Shown piece by piece: positions 14,074 through 27,610 of a DNA stretch of 64,000 nt. Source of the stretch: Physcomitrium patens (taxonomy: Eukaryota; Streptophyta; Bryopsida; Funariales; Funariaceae). Where the stretch lies: positions 12,643,516 to 12,707,515 of the forward strand of contig NC_037260.1 of assembly GCF_000002425.4 (NCBI RefSeq). Direction: 5' to 3'. The notes under the pieces are model-generated. The model was given only the letters and a program-made list of their open reading frames with translations, was not told where the DNA came from and did no database searches. The position numbers were made by a program, and so were the translations under genes. Positions within the stretch are counted from its first letter, which is position 1. Each line of letters begins with the position of its first letter.

Positions 14074-14820
14074 AGGAATAGTTTATGTGATATAAAATTT
14101 TATGCATATTCTGCAACTAATGCATTGATTTTAAGTTCTTTGGTGAAAGGTTGTTCTTTTAAAAAAATCCGGTGTTTGAAAATATTGAGACTTGTTTATT
14201 TTGCATGTAGGATATTGATGATTATGGTGTAAGAAATTATTACATTTACTTATTAACTATGATTATTAATATTATTAGTTTCTTTATTTTTTTACAAAGA
14301 CAAACACTTAGTGTGTTTTCTTAGCAAACAAATGCTACTATACATACATACATACACACACACACATACATACATACATACATATATAATTTTAAAAATC
14401 TGATGTTTATTTTCACATGAAAATTCTGCTCATAAACACAACCCGAAAAAGGATTATGAAAGGTGCCTCTCCATGAGTTCGGCTCATGAAGATTGAAAAC
14501 ATCAAGCATTTACACGACTCAATTTGATAAATCAACCTTTAAAACACCCAAAAAAAAGCATTTAAAAGTTGCATTCATAAAATATATCATTCTCTCAGAA
14601 AAGTAGAAATAAATCAAAAGATTCGAAACTTGTAAAAAGCTAATGTCTGTATTCAACTGAGACATTTCCTTTTAATACTGTTCATCAGCAGTGACAGTTT
14701 AACTCTTTGTCTAGTAAATTACTAGAAAAAAATCTTAATATTCTGAAGTAATTCTCGAGGACGTTCAAAATCCTTAATATTTTTTCTAGTAAATTTAAAA
14801 ATTAAACTCACAGATGAACA
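12286..14820. other. AT-rich intergenic DNA, no gene seen
   Basis: The first few hundred bases should contain the kinase promoter and leader. The remainder is AT-rich with microsatellites at 13366-13392 (TA), 14024-14073 (CA then TA) and about 14340-14385 (CATA/CA). ORFs here are short and unconvincing. Confidence 0.55.
14024..14073. repeat. Compound (CA)n(TA)n microsatellite
   Basis: A CA run to 14050 passes directly into a TA run. Confidence 0.95.
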
Positions 14821-17556
14821 AATTGCAGCAGTAAATGTTCAGACGTTTGGCTTCGCTTCATGCTTGCCACCCTACCGCGTCGAACTGCACAGTACAGCTC
14901 GTCCGTGAGATCATGGGTTCGATACTCCCTGAAGCATGGATTTGGAGGCCCCAGTGGGCGTCATGTTTCACTCTCACCGCTTCACAGGCAAGGCTCGACG
15001 ATGGGGAGCGCGACAGTAAGAACTCGGGTTCGATACTCAGCATCTGCCAAAGCCAGTCTCGCAGCCTTTATCACTCTCGTTGCCGGCAGAGCCCGGAGAC
15101 GTGAAGCTCGTGTTGCAGACTCTCGCTCGCCGCAATGAGATGCACAGCATCTCATGTGCCGAGGGGGGGAACGAGGTGGGGGATGGAATCATCGGCTTCC
15201 TGCCCCATCCAATAACGACCCCACGCAGATCGGCGGCGACTTGTGCAGCAGCAGCTACGACGATGGAATCATGGTGGTGGGGTGGATAATTGTTCCGGGT
15301 GGGACTCCAATAATTTTATGAATTCCCCCATGCTGCTGCCTGGCACAGCGGCACAAGACAGACAGACCCCACCACGGCACTCGCCTTTGCTTCCCAATGT
15401 CAAAACCAGGGAGGAGGTCAAGTCACCCTCACACGAGGAGGTGCTCTCGTGTTCCAAAAGAGCTACACTCGCCAGCACTCATTCGGTGGTGAGTAGTATC
15501 GCCGCTTGTCCCCACCATCGCTCTCTCTCACTGTATTCGTACCGTGGTCCATCTGCTACGCAATACACGGCAGAATTCTAGGATGGCATGGAGTTTTTAA
15601 GTGGGGGGAGGAGCTGTGTGTGGGTTTGGGAGTGTGACCAGCGTCGTGTGCCACTGTCGCTCGATTCGCACCCTGTTCTACATGGGCCCCGAATGCCTGC
15701 ATCGGGAAGGGGAGGTTGAACTCGATCAAATACGTAATAACCATCTTGACATACACATGTCGTTGAATAATTCCGAGACTGTACTGAGTAATTGGATTAG
15801 GGCGAAGGCAAGGCGAGGCGAGGCGAGGCCAGTCTTTCATTTTCATTATGATACAGTAGCCAGCCCGGTGGTGAGATTTGCAGGGAGACCCACACACAGA
15901 GGAGGACCTGCAGAGGCTCTCGCCACGATCAGCGTTACCAAAACAATTCCTGACGTTTCAGAGTATGACAACGCTGTGGCGAGCAATAGAGCGGGTGAGA
16001 GAGAGAGGGAGAGAGTTAGAGTGAGGTGGAAACTCGTGAGATGGGGTGCGTTCTTTCTCTTCCCCTGTTGCGCATTAGTGTGTCGCAGGATTTTTCATGT
16101 AGAATGTTCCACACTTGGCTGGAAGCGAGGCGAGTGATGAAGATTCTGTTGAAGTGTTGGTGTTAGGAATAGAAGGAGAAATGGCAATAATATCTTGAAG
16201 AAGGTGATCGCGTGCATTCGATGTGGAGAAGGTCTGAGGACGTAACAGGAGGAGGGAATGCAAAGGAGTTTCAGATGCGGTGCGAAGTTTGTGTAAGGTC
16301 AGTGGTGTGTCCTCGGGGATGCACGCAATATGGCTTTGACCTCGGAGGTGAAATAGCGGAGTGAATGAGACGTGATTGTCAGTTCATATATTAGTCAGAA
16401 TCTTCCTAGATCCAGGTCGAAAGGGCCACTAGATATGCGATATTTGTTTTGTTGATCTCCAGTGAACGTAGCGAGCAGGGTTTGTGGGGAGTGCCTGTTC
16501 AGCACTGTACATTTTGAGGGCGAGTTTTTAATCAAGCTCTATGTTGTACTCTGGATAGCATTTTATTGTTTCTGCCTTCGAACTTCGGTTCTACCTGAGG
16601 GAGAGTTAGCTTCAGTGTTATAGAAACTTTGCCCAACGATCCTTCAGCTCTCAGCTCAGGAATTCTGTGACAGGGAAGAGGTGGAAGCTTTGTCCTGTTT
16701 CGTTAATCAAGTGACAAGGGTGACATGCATGCATCGGTTCTCTTAACTGCAAGGTTCAAAGCGAGCATTCTTCAGATTAAAGCACAAGCATGAAAGGTAT
16801 GCTAGTACTTTCGGGTTCAACTCCACTCTCTGCCATTCTTCTCTATCGACTCATGACAGTCACTGATGAGAGGAAAAGTTGGCCTATGGCTCTCTTTGCT
16901 GAGCGCATACTTTTCTTTGCCTCATTTCAGCTATGGCAACGACGAGGACATTGTCAAATTTAGGTCCTCCAAGTTTTCTGGCTTTATAGAATGTGTGCCA
17001 CTTACGAACATCCATGACTATGCCACCTTTGGTTCTAGGGTAGAAGTGGCTTTTCTGCTGAATAGTGGTGGATGAAGTCCTAAACAGTCGAAGTTTTAAA
17101 TTGTAACAAGTACAATTTTCTCTGCCTCGGAATCCTCTTGTAGAAAAGTATCATCTTAGTGCTGCAGGTAGTTTTCTATCTTGAATGATTTTCATCGTAT
17201 CGAGAAAAATCCTATCTCTCTGCGTTAAAAGGCAGTGGAAGTGATTGCTTAGCACGATTTCGCAGAATGGTTCGCCGTGGCATCGACTTCGCGTTCCTTG
17301 CAGTAATTTGTTTTCCTCCTCAAGTTGTGCAGGCGACTCGGATGAGAAGTTGATACGGTGTCGTTCAAGTCGCTATATTGCTGGTGAATACCGGCCTGAG
17401 AATTACGTCTCTTTGCATGAAATCCCTCCAATTCACACCAACGGACCCGAGCAAGTTAGGCCACAATGATCGATGATGGAGAGGTAGAATGGGGAACAAC
17501 AAAAACATGAGTACTGTGAAGAAATGAGTGTTCACAGGAAATAGCCATCTGGTAAC
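14821..17556 (+). promoter_or_regulatory. Upstream region of the IQD gene
   Basis: The composition changes sharply at about 14830 from AT-rich to near 50% GC and stays so to the IQD coding region. Many short overlapping ORFs on both strands do not resemble any family I know. A long leader with introns and upstream ORFs, for example 17245-17469 (+), is plausible. The 13-mer GGGTTCGATACTC occurs twice, near 14917 and 15027. There is no clear independent gene. Confidence 0.4.
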
Positions 17557-19722
17557 ATGAGGAAGAAGACGACGTCGGCGGCTTCCGTGGTGAGAAAACA
17601 GCTTCAAACCTGTTGCCAGTATGAGACGCTTTCACTGGAGACACACGATAGAGATGACCTTTCTGAGGGTTTTAAGCTGTCGCAGGAGATTCATATCTCC
17701 CCTCCCGTCAAGGACACATCACACTCGTCTTTCTTCAGACGTAAATCTTTCAATGTTACTCATGTGAAACACCTTCTGACAACTCCCGAGTCGCAAACTC
17801 CCCATCGGAAATCATTGGAATCCGCTCTACCCCTTTGTGCGGGTTCAAAGTTCAAGCCAAGAAAGCTGCAGTATGTCAAGAGTTTACCACATCTTGCTCC
17901 AGCTTCTGCAAAGGCCACAACGGCGTCCATGCCATTACCGCTTGTATTGTCTCGTCTGGAATCTCTGAAGGCTAATGAAAAGCACAAATCGGGGCCGCTT
18001 TTGACGGTAAGGCACTCGTCCGAAGGGGAACCTATGAAAAACAATCTTGCTTCTCCAGTGAAGTTGAAGAAGTACTTCTCAGGGCCACTTCTCAGCGTGC
18101 AACGGAACCCTCTGAGTGGCTCGTCATCGCTTACTGCTGCCAAGACCAATCTTATTTCAGAGCCATTACACGTGGACGAAAAAACCAAGCAACAAGAAGG
18201 CCCATCTCCAACGAGCCGGTTCACAAGGATGAAGTCCTCCTCTCAGGCTCTGTTCCCGGCTGTTGCCACAAGTAAGCTTTCAGGCATGGTGACACAAGGG
18301 ACTCTGAAGAAGGCTGCACAATTGACAAAGATTACTCCTTTTCTTGACAGGAAAGGATCACGGGGATCCCGTGCTTCAAAAGTAGATTATAAACCTTGTC
18401 CTTCTATTCCGATGGAAGGCAATCCCGGATCGGCCACAGAGAAGACCCCATTGGCGACAACTGTTGCATTCTCGGATCCGAGGGAAAATGATGGACAAAA
18501 CGCCAAGCCGACTTTCATAAGTACTAGTGCACGGAAAGATAAGAGCTGCAGCGAGAGGGAGAGAGTCTTGGCTGCTGTAAAGATACAAGCTGCATTTCGA
18601 GGCCACAGAGATCGTAAAAGATATGCGATTGAGTTAGTCCGGGCTAAGAACCCAAGCGGGGAAACCACACAGAACGAGGTTGAGGAAGCACCATCTGTTA
18701 GCACACAGATATCGAGAACGAAGCCGCAAAAGCGTATTGCAGCTCGAAGAGCAAGAACCGGAATGGAGCAAGTGAGCAAGAGCTGGAATGGAAGCCTCCG
18801 AACGGCGCAAGATTGTCAGGCGATTCTTAAAAGCAAGCAAGAGGCGGCCCTGAAACGCGAGCGAGCGATGGAGTATGCCATGTCGCGACAACATTGGAAA
18901 ACTGGGTCAAGGTCACAGAAAGCTCCTGCATGGATCGTTGACAATACGTTTCCTGACAAGCCTGGGTGGGTGTGGAACTGGTTAGAACGAGCTGCAAGAA
19001 TGGGAGCGCACAATTCTCCGAACAGGGTTTTTGATAATGATTTCGACAAAGATGAATCAGTTAGCAACAGCCTTTCTGTCAAAAGCACGATTGGGATATG
19101 TACCACCGAGATTGGGAGTGCAGATGTGGACCTCCAATGCCCGATGACATATCCATGGCCACTCTCGCTTCGGCAACAACATGCTGCAGGGCTGCTGCAA
19201 CCAAAGGAATCTCTCGTGAGACCTAGCCCACTGAGAAAAGCAGGTGGAGGTGGATCCCCAGAAATTCTTCTGCCACGACATTCACAGCAGAAGATGACCG
19301 AGACTGAGCGTGCAAAGAGACAAGATATGTCCAACACTGACGACAGTTGTGTTGCCAGCCAGATCAGCGACGAATTGTCCATGACTAAGACATCATTCGG
19401 CGTCCGGAAGCTTAAATTTGATGAGGACGAAAATGAAAAGCAGGATGATTATCAGGAGAGCGTGGGAAGCTGTGCTGGACCTTTGCCTGCATTGTACCGC
19501 TTGGCTTCTCCGTTTGCAGGCCCGAAATCGAGGTCGCAGAACGGCTTACAGCTTAGGAAGTCCAATCCTAATTCTTTGAAGGAAACCATTAAGGCTAATC
19601 TTCATACATACGGAAATTCTCAAGCCCATCATATGCAAAAGCAAGTCCCCGCTTCACACTCTGACAGCGATTCAGCAGGGACGACGGCTGCATCAGTACG
19701 TCGACCCTTTTGGCGACCTTAG
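17557..19722 (+). CDS. IQD-type calmodulin-binding protein (721 aa, intronless coding region)
   Basis: The ATG at 17557 is the first in frame, because an in-frame TAG lies 15 nt upstream. The stop is TAG at 19720. The N-terminal 330 residues are basic and Ser/Lys/Pro-rich. An IQ motif, AAVKIQAAFRGHRDRKRY, follows at about residues 337-356. The block at about 425-440 (KSKQEAALKRERAMEYAMS) and the following W-rich stretch GWVWNWLERAA match the region downstream of IQ67 in plant IQD proteins. These proteins bind calmodulin and usually scaffold at microtubules, membranes or the nucleus. Two features are odd. Only one IQ motif is visible where IQ67 normally has up to three, and the coding region lacks the intron that typically splits IQ67. 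The assignment to the IQD family is fairly firm; its role is inferred. Confidence 0.85.
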   Translation: MRKKTTSAASVVRKQLQTCCQYETLSLETHDRDDLSEGFKLSQEIHISPPVKDTSHSSFFRRKSFNVTHVKHLLTTPESQTPHRKSLESALPLCAGSKFKPRKLQYVKSLPHLAPASAKATTASMPLPLVLSRLESLKANEKHKSGPLLTVRHSSEGEPMKNNLASPVKLKKYFSGPLLSVQRNPLSGSSSLTAAKTNLISEPLHVDEKTKQQEGPSPTSRFTRMKSSSQALFPAVATSKLSGMVTQGTLKKAAQLTKITPFLDRKGSRGSRASKVDYKPCPSIPMEGNPGSATEKTPLATTVAFSDPRENDGQNAKPTFISTSARKDKSCSERERVLAAVKIQAAFRGHRDRKRYAIELVRAKNPSGETTQNEVEEAPSVSTQISRTKPQKRIAARRARTGMEQVSKSWNGSLRTAQDCQAILKSKQEAALKRERAMEYAMSRQHWKTGSRSQKAPAWIVDNTFPDKPGWVWNWLERAARMGAHNSPNRVFDNDFDKDESVSNSLSVKSTIGICTTEIGSADVDLQCPMTYPWPLSLRQQHAAGLLQPKESLVRPSPLRKAGGGGSPEILLPRHSQQKMTETERAKRQDMSNTDDSCVASQISDELSMTKTSFGVRKLKFDEDENEKQDDYQESVGSCAGPLPALYRLASPFAGPKSRSQNGLQLRKSNPNSLKETIKANLHTYGNSQAHHMQKQVPASHSDSDSAGTTAASVRRPFWRP

Positions 19723-21296
19723 ATAATGTCACAGCCCAACCATCAAGCCCTGCGACGCAGCTTTATGCTCAGAATGTTTTGACGTCGAATGAATCATTGC
19801 AATCACTGCAGGCCTGCATTCCCAGGTTCATAGTTCTTATATTTTGGAATTCTTTTTTCTTTGAATTGAATAATGCTGAGGTTAACTTACTTGCAAACTC
19901 CCGTGCACTCTGCGAGAACTGATGCTCAAGGGTCCCATGCGATCTGGTGAAACTAGCGACTTGTCAAATTCTTATGTTCAACTGTGCCACTGTACTTTAT
20001 GTCATCATCACAACGATTGTTCGGTCTCTGAACAATCTGTACTCACACAAGCTCATGTCCTGTGAAGTAAGGTTCACCTGGTTGTTTTTTCAAAAGTCAG
20101 AATATCTATTTTCGATGTACAAAATAGTTCAGGATCCTCGTCTCTTGTAAACCTGCATCTGGATTTTCGTCGATGCGTAGTCCGTCCACATGTGAGGTTC
20201 GGTCTCTGACGTGGTTAATCCGTTTCCTTGGCTTGGGAGGAAATCTCAATTCCACAGAGCAGTGGCCTGAATCTCCTGATTGTGAACTCGCTATTTTCTT
20301 ACTACGGTCTTTTTCTACATTCTCTATTATTTTGTCCTGTCAACAACCGTCGTGTACTGATGCATGACACTCAAATAACACAGACTAGCTATCACTTTCG
20401 TTGTAGGCACGCGATCCACAGCGTGTTTTTCAATCAACCTCATTCTTAGCATGAACTCACCCAAGCATCCAACTTCACAATGGATGAGTCAAGTGGAGGA
20501 AAGCTTACAACGTCTTCTCTGATCCATAGAACAGCGTTCCAGTAGGAGAGAGAACCTATAGGTAGCTCGACGTAAACATAAAACTAAAAGTGAGAAGCTA
20601 TTTTAAAACTGAAAGCAGAAAAGCTTTGGCCAGTTGGACACAAAATCACAGACAATAGGTATCCTTCAGTTTTCATGGACAAAGTGGAAAACAAGGACTA
20701 TTCTGTTGGATCATATTATCACATTGACTATTTCTGGTAAGAATCAGTCCTTTAATCCAAGATCCCAAGCTGGACATCATTATCCCCAAGTAGATGTCTT
20801 CTCTGTACAAGACTGAGATCAGCATCTAATGAGTGCATGCAAAACAACTGCAATTTACTGACAACGTACATTAAGAACCCAGAGTGGGGTGTAATCTTGA
20901 GTTCACCTCCATGTAATTAGACCTAATTACGTTAAATCGACTAGAGTTTGTTTTCGTAAAGGCTGTTCTGAATCTAAACTTCAGCGGCTATCCACCATCA
21001 AACTGCCTAGACAATTGTAATCACTGTGGCAGCTCTGCAACTAAGAGGATATTATAGAAACAGCCTCTAAATCCAGGATTGGGATTGAAGTGTTCGAAGG
21101 GAGGAAACAAAAGTGCGCCATGACATACAAATTAAGCAAGTCATGAAACTTCCTTCTCGCTAAAAGGCATCTAATAAACCAAAAGACATCCGCAATCATC
21201 CCGATGCCAATCTCCAACATTGATTTACTGTTACTTATCTCAAATTAAAGAGAAAATGTACCATACCTTGCATCGCTTCTACGATCTTTACAAATA
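19723..21296. other. Intergenic spacer between convergent genes
   Basis: It lies between the stop of the IQD gene (+) and the stop of the next gene (-), so it should hold both 3' UTRs. Composition is intermediate. Small ORFs at about 19710-20449 and 20634-20816 have no family signature. I see no RNA gene or repeat. Confidence 0.5.
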
Positions 21297-22398
21297 TCAA
21301 GAGCTGAGCTTCTTCATCACAGATCTCTGCAGCTCCTGCAACCACTCCGATGCAATATAGATTGGGCCTTTGGAGGCTGGATTCTCCATCTCAGGTTGAA
21401 GAGGGCCATCTCTGGAAGCAGGATGCACAAGGCCTCCTACCCGGCCCTCCTTCGGAGACGACCCCAAGGTACCTTCACGTGAATGTTTAGGGGAGGTCCA
21501 ATACGCTATTCTTTTCCTAAAATCGACTCTGTGCTCATGTTGCATCAGTTCTCGGGCCCGAAAAGTTGTTCGGGGTAATCTAAAGCTCTTCTGGTCCAGA
21601 TTAGCAGGTTCTGAATTACCAGGAGATGTGGCCAGGGAAGGGACCTCGTCGTGGGTACTCACTTTCGGCCTACCGCTGAAGCGGATCTCGATCGGTGCAC
21701 CGGGCACTGCAATTCTCATGTTGGCATAGACTGGGTCACAAATTTCGCGAGCGAACGTGAAGCAGCGTTCGTGAGAGGATAACAGGCAGCCTCGCATCTC
21801 TCTGCCCTCGCAATCCTGCCTTCTGAATTGGTCATCGGATCCTGGGTTGAAAAAACTAAAGTAGTCACAAAGAGCCCTGAAAGCAACAGATGATTCGCCA
21901 GAAAAAATTGGATCATTAACCCCTAAGAAATCGAATAAGCAGGCAACCATTCATTCATTTCTGGAAAACCTTTCAACAAAATTGAATGGCTGCAAAGCTT
22001 AGGAGAAGATGTTATTATAGCACATGATGATTTAGCATGTCAGCAGATGAGAATAAATATTTAGAGTAAGTACCTGAGCCAGAGAAGGGAAGGTAAGACT
22101 TCCACCAGGGTTGTCTGCACGCCATGGCAGCGCTTACGGAGCAACCCACTTTTGCTCCTGCTTCACATTGAGTAGCAATTTTTTCCTTGCAGGTTTTCCA
22201 AGCTTGACGCCAAGTCTCCTCATTTCGGAATGCGAGCACGTAAGGTCCCTTGGAAGAATCCTCATCTCTCCCAACAGGTACTGGGATCCTTACGAGGGGT
22301 AGGAAAGGATCAAAAGCTATAACAAGCACACTTGGCGAAAGATTAGCTTGGCTTGATCGATAAGCCTCCATTCCTGGCAGGTCCACATTGGGATTCAT
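21297..22398 (-). CDS. Conserved-looking hypothetical protein (289 aa), Cys-containing
   Basis: Two exons, 22398-22074 and 21841-21297, join in phase 1 across a GT...AG intron and give 290 codons including the stop. The start reads MNPNVDLPGMEAYRSSQ. The middle has an alternating Trp/Cys stretch (KTCKEKIATQCEAGAKVGCS, then CRQPWWKSYLPF) followed by QDCEGREMRGCLLSSHERC and CDPVYANMRIAVPG, giving a regular Cys spacing that suggests disulfides or metal binding. The C-terminal third is polar and ends in a helical tail. There is no signal peptide or membrane segment. I do not recognise the family. Balanced codon use and clean splice sites argue that it is a real gene. Confidence 0.75.
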
Positions 22399-23400
22399 CG
22401 TTCAACTTAAGAGGTCTGTCCTCACCTAAAAGCATAAAACGTTGTATAATTTTCATCAAGATAACTGAAGGAGTTTGGCACACACATGACTGACGCAGCA
22501 AACAGAAGACTGGGACAAACTATAGTCTAAACATGTAGCAAATCACACTACACATGTTTAGTGAGCACCCAGTACACCGATACATTCAAACATTGGCAAC
22601 ATATCCTGAATTGCGAAAACTAGCGTTGGGTAGAGTTTGACAAAAACGATACAAAACCCTATCAATGCTGTTCTAGATTACAAATACCCCAATTCGGATT
22701 TCTGGTCTTTCATAACAAGTTGAGCAAACCACGCAAAGCAGAAGAATTCATAATTTTTTTGAAAAAAAGTGAAAAATGAAGACAAATGAAACCAACTGTC
22801 GATTCCTTCACAAATTCCTTCACTAAAGTTACATCCAACTCTGCAAGCTGCCATACTATCAGCAAACCTTGAAATCAACATGTGTGAGTTGAGAAGAACA
22901 CCACAGGCATATCTAGCGCAGAAATTCTAATCCCGCAGATGAATCACACGGCAGCTATCCAACCCAGATAAAATTCTTCAATAAATCTTAAAATGAAAGC
23001 TCCTTGAATCACCACAACCCCAAATTATCCAAAATCACCACTGCCTTGCGTGATTCAGCAAAGCTGCTTGTTCAACGATCCGTGTGAGGGGATTGCAGGA
23101 AGATTACGAGGAACCCAACAATCGTCCTCTCTGAAAGACCCCTCACTCAACACCCATCACTTCGACCCACCTCGACTTTGTACTCAATTCTAGAAGAAAA
23201 ACGAAACGAAACACACAGACACACAAAACAGAGCTCAAAGCTCAACTTGTTAAGAACCGAGTGAGACAATCACCGTCGAGAATCCATGACGAGCAGCACA
23301 ATTGCGACCTCCTCCTCCAGCGTCATGCCATGCTGCTGCAGAAAAGCTCCGGGTTTATGGAATTCACACCACGAAGACAAACTGGAATTTAACTCTTCAA
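22399..23400 (-). promoter_or_regulatory. Leader and promoter region of the 21297-22398 gene
   Basis: A 3' splice-site-like TTTTAG on the minus strand lies about 30 nt upstream of the ATG at 22398, so the leader probably contains an intron. GC content stays moderate to about 23350 and then falls sharply, which marks the likely promoter boundary. No coding sequence is supported. Confidence 0.4.
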
Positions 23401-24192
23401 AACATGACACACAAAACACAAACCACACATAACACATTAAGTTTTAGAAGAAATTAATTAAGGTGAAACTATTGTTTGGGAATTTGTAGGTTAACGAAGC
23501 AAAGGTTGTTGATATTGTGTAATTGACCACTTGGATAATTAGACATGTATCATGTATCCTTTATACAATAAATTTTGGAATAAAAGGCATTTTAATTACA
23601 ACAACAATCACCTATAATACAATAAAATTCCAAAGTATAGTACATAAGATAAGAGTAGAAGAAAAAGAAGAAGGAAAAAAAAAAAAAAAAAAAAGGGAAG
23701 AAGAAGAAGATAATAGGTGTTTATATTCTTTTAATCATCATTTTTTTTTTTTTTCTTTTTGTCTAAAGTATATTTTTCATTCTATCAATTTAATCACATA
23801 ATTTTTTAAAAATCTAATGGTTCCAAATTAAAATTTAAAACTAAATCATTTGTTTAATAATATTAAATAAAATAATAAAATAATAAAATATTACGTTTAT
23901 GTTGCATATGTTATTAAAATTTTGCTAAATATGTTATTTCTTACCTTTTCCACTTTTTATAAGAAGTTGGATGTAAAATATATTTGATCAAAAAATCAAA
24001 TAGGTTCAAGATTACAGTCATATTTTTATGTAAACAACAAGCCTCTATTTTAATGAACAATGTTTATTTATATTTTTTAGAGTTATAATTAAGGTTATGA
24101 TGCGCCTTTTAATTCTGAATATATTATTTTTACATTACAAATAATTAAATTCTTATTTGCAATCAACTTTTAATTTTAATGGTTTTTGTGAT

Positions 24193-24226
<34 letters not shown>

Positions 24227-24412
24227 CTAGCAAAAACCTATTTTTAGGCACTTTAATCTTTGGCACATCCATCCATTTTCTAATTCATCCATGCCCTTTG
24301 GTTTCTATGTTCTCTAATTTTCATGTTCCCATGTTCCCCAAGTTTCCTTTGTCACAGCTAATCAAAAGACTTCTTTGTCTCTTTGTATTACATCTAAATT
24401 ATCTTATATAAT

Positions 24413-24447
<35 letters not shown>

Positions 24448-27116
24448 CACATATAACTTTTTTATATATATTAGAAGTAAAAGCTAAAAGTTAGCAATCT
24501 TCTTTAAAATAAAACTTCTTAGTTGATGATGATAGTATCTTTTTCCTTCTTTGTAATTTTTAAGTATTCCGGCAAGATGATAATCTTTGTTGATTCTAAA
24601 ATAATCATTTTAAATAAAAATATTAATTACAAATTAACACCAGTTTTTTTAATTAATATCATATAAAATGATAGCATGCCTTATATGTTCCAAGCTCACA
24701 TCTTTTTCTCACTTTGCAAAATAACCAAAATACAAAATCAAATTAAAACATAAAATACTGATCATTTAATATTAATAAAAAAAATTATGATCATTACACA
24801 TTTTATAAACAATCAGTTATTATTTTCTGAAGTCAAAGACGTAATTTAAAACTTGATGAATTTTTATTTTTCAACTATAAATTAATATCATGCTTTTGTT
24901 ATAAATAGAAAAAACTAATACTTTTATATTCATACAAAGAATAGTATCTTCAGTTTGAATTTGCATCCCTCTACTTAATAACATTATGTAGAATGATTAG
25001 CAAAGTCAAAAAAGCGTTCATAATTCACACCTAACATCTGGATTGATTGACAAATTGCGGCTTATCAAAAATCCAGAAAATCCTAGTGTAGTTGAGACCG
25101 CAATTAATAATGGATAGAGCTGCAAGAATTTATTTGATATTTTATTTCTTATATATATATATATATATACATACATATTAATATCACTACAAATTTACTG
25201 CTTGCATTGACTGTTATGAGTAAGGTATAGAGAGTGTAAATTAGGAGGAACAGGTTGTTATTCTGTTTTACTCTCATTACACATTCACATTCAATTTCTT
25301 GCATTGGTACTAATATAATCAATAAAATGAATTGGGTGCATATTTTTGAATAAAACATATCAGAAAATATCAAAGTCTGAAATAATACAAGTTGATGAGC
25401 AGGTAGGATAATAGTAAACTCAGGTGGGAGCCTGAGTTGGGTCATGGCTGATTTAGGTGTTGCCAGAGCTCTGGGCATGATTATTAACGTTTTTATCCTA
25501 TAAAATATTACTTTGTTGACTTTAGAGGAAGTTTCTGCGGGTGAATTATATCATGAAAACTGTACATTTTCACATGTTTTGAACTTGAATAAAACCTAAT
25601 TTTCATTGTGAGAAGCTCTGTCAAATACTTTCATTTCTGATCCAAACAACATCATTTTGAAGTAAAATACATTATTATTATTATTATTATTTTTTTAGTG
25701 TACAAAAGTTACAAAGCAATTTACAAACCAGAACATCGTAACATCACTCAATTTTTTTGACAATGATAGAGTCAAATTTATCTCCTTAACATTTTCTGAC
25801 AAAACTTCATTTCATTCGTGACAGTATAAGAAAATTGTGTTCAGTTGTAAATAACTTCGTATTAGGAAATCAGAGTATTTTGACCAAATAGATTACATAC
25901 ACTGCATAATATATTTCATGATCTAAACATGTATGCAAATTTTGTTTAAGTTTGAAATCATTTCAGAATACAACCCTAATTTTTTAATAATTGATAATAC
26001 ATATTTGAAAAAAATATAGAACATTATCATATCGATGATATATTTTAGTAGAATCGTGCATACCTTTACTTTTTAAAAATGAAAAAACAAAAGAATCATA
26101 TTAAATAACTGTTTGTGAGATCATACAACTGTATTTTAATTCATTTTTATTAATGAGTGTTTCTTGGTCAATCAAATACAAAATCTTTAAAAAAAATTGA
26201 GTACCTCGTTAATTATTTTAATCAGGTCAAATCTCGTGTTTGTAAATTTTCCCTTAAAATACTCAAATGATAATTATGAAATTTTTTTGTAATTTGAATG
26301 TAGAAAGACTTATGATTTTGGTTTGATTAAAATTAAACTAGATTCATCATAACAAATCATTGGGATGTTTTTCACAGTATTAGTAATAATGTAGTAGGTA
26401 TTCTAAACCTGTAAGTTGAACAATCGACATACATGTTATATCTGTGCGAATACTGAATGTCATGTTTTACAGAATTCAAAATCTTTGGCAACTTAGCATG
26501 AAAAATCAGAAGAAATTGAGTTATTAGATGGGAAATATTGGATAATCCATGTTAGAATCGGAAAAAAAATCCAACAAACACTTATTTTCACAGTTATTGT
26601 GTGTGAAAAAAATTGCAGATGTTAAAAGACTATTGTAGACTGTATTTCTATTACAAAATTTTAAAATAATATATTTTTTGGATTTAAAAGGAAAATATTT
26701 CATACATTCATATAAAGCTCATTAGGTGTTTGTGTTTGTATCCAATAAGACTTGCACACAAATCCAAATTTTGATTTTAAGCAACAATTGCTTTTTAAAA
26801 GACTTCCTCCTAGTTTTAAAAGTTCATAAATTTGAGGTATCAGAATACAATGATATTTGTTTTAAGAATGTCATCTAAAAAAGCAAAATTTTAACATTAA
26901 AAAATATTATTCATTCAATGAACTGGATTTAAGAGAACTGTTCTCCATGTTTTTCTCAATCCAAACATTATTTTCATAAAAATATTGTGATAGTTTTATT
27001 TATTTTATTATGTTTTTATTTTTGCAGTGTTAACACTTAGTATCATCACACACTTACTATTTAAGTTAATACACACTGATCACAACAACTTCATTTGTGT
27101 ACTAAAAATTCGTTCA

Positions 27117-27150
<34 letters not shown>

Positions 27151-27292
27151 TAATATTTTAAAAAACCTTGTTTAAAAACATACCTGAAAAAAGATATTTG
27201 AATTCACATGAATTACATACATATACAAATATCCACATTATTGATTTATTTATAAAACTAAATTTTCAAGGTCTAACAAACTAATATTGAGA

Positions 27293-27329
<37 letters not shown>

Positions 27330-27574
27330 AGAAAATGTTATAATAACAAGGGAGATTTGTATGAGAGTTGACAACATAAAGAGGAGAACTTGGAGGATTG
27401 AGATGAAGAAGGCTACAAATAAAGAGAGCAATGGTTGGGAATGAGGGAATTTGGAATGAGGGCCATGATTGTAATAATGGTCTCTAGAAACAATCCATTT
27501 TTCTAGTGATGATTACAATAGGTAGGATGGGTTGATTTAGTAAATGGGTGGGTCATTTTAACATTTTTACACAC

Positions 27575-27610
<36 letters not shown>

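Noticed and set aside
18387-19382. Minus-strand ORFs opposite the IQD gene (130 and 188 codons)
   Set aside because: They are antisense shadows with Cys/Ser/Leu-rich composition, while the plus frame has a recognisable IQ motif and IQD block.
25149-25478. 109-codon minus-strand ORF
   Set aside because: It runs into a (TA)n tract and has no family features. It is likely chance in AT-rich DNA.
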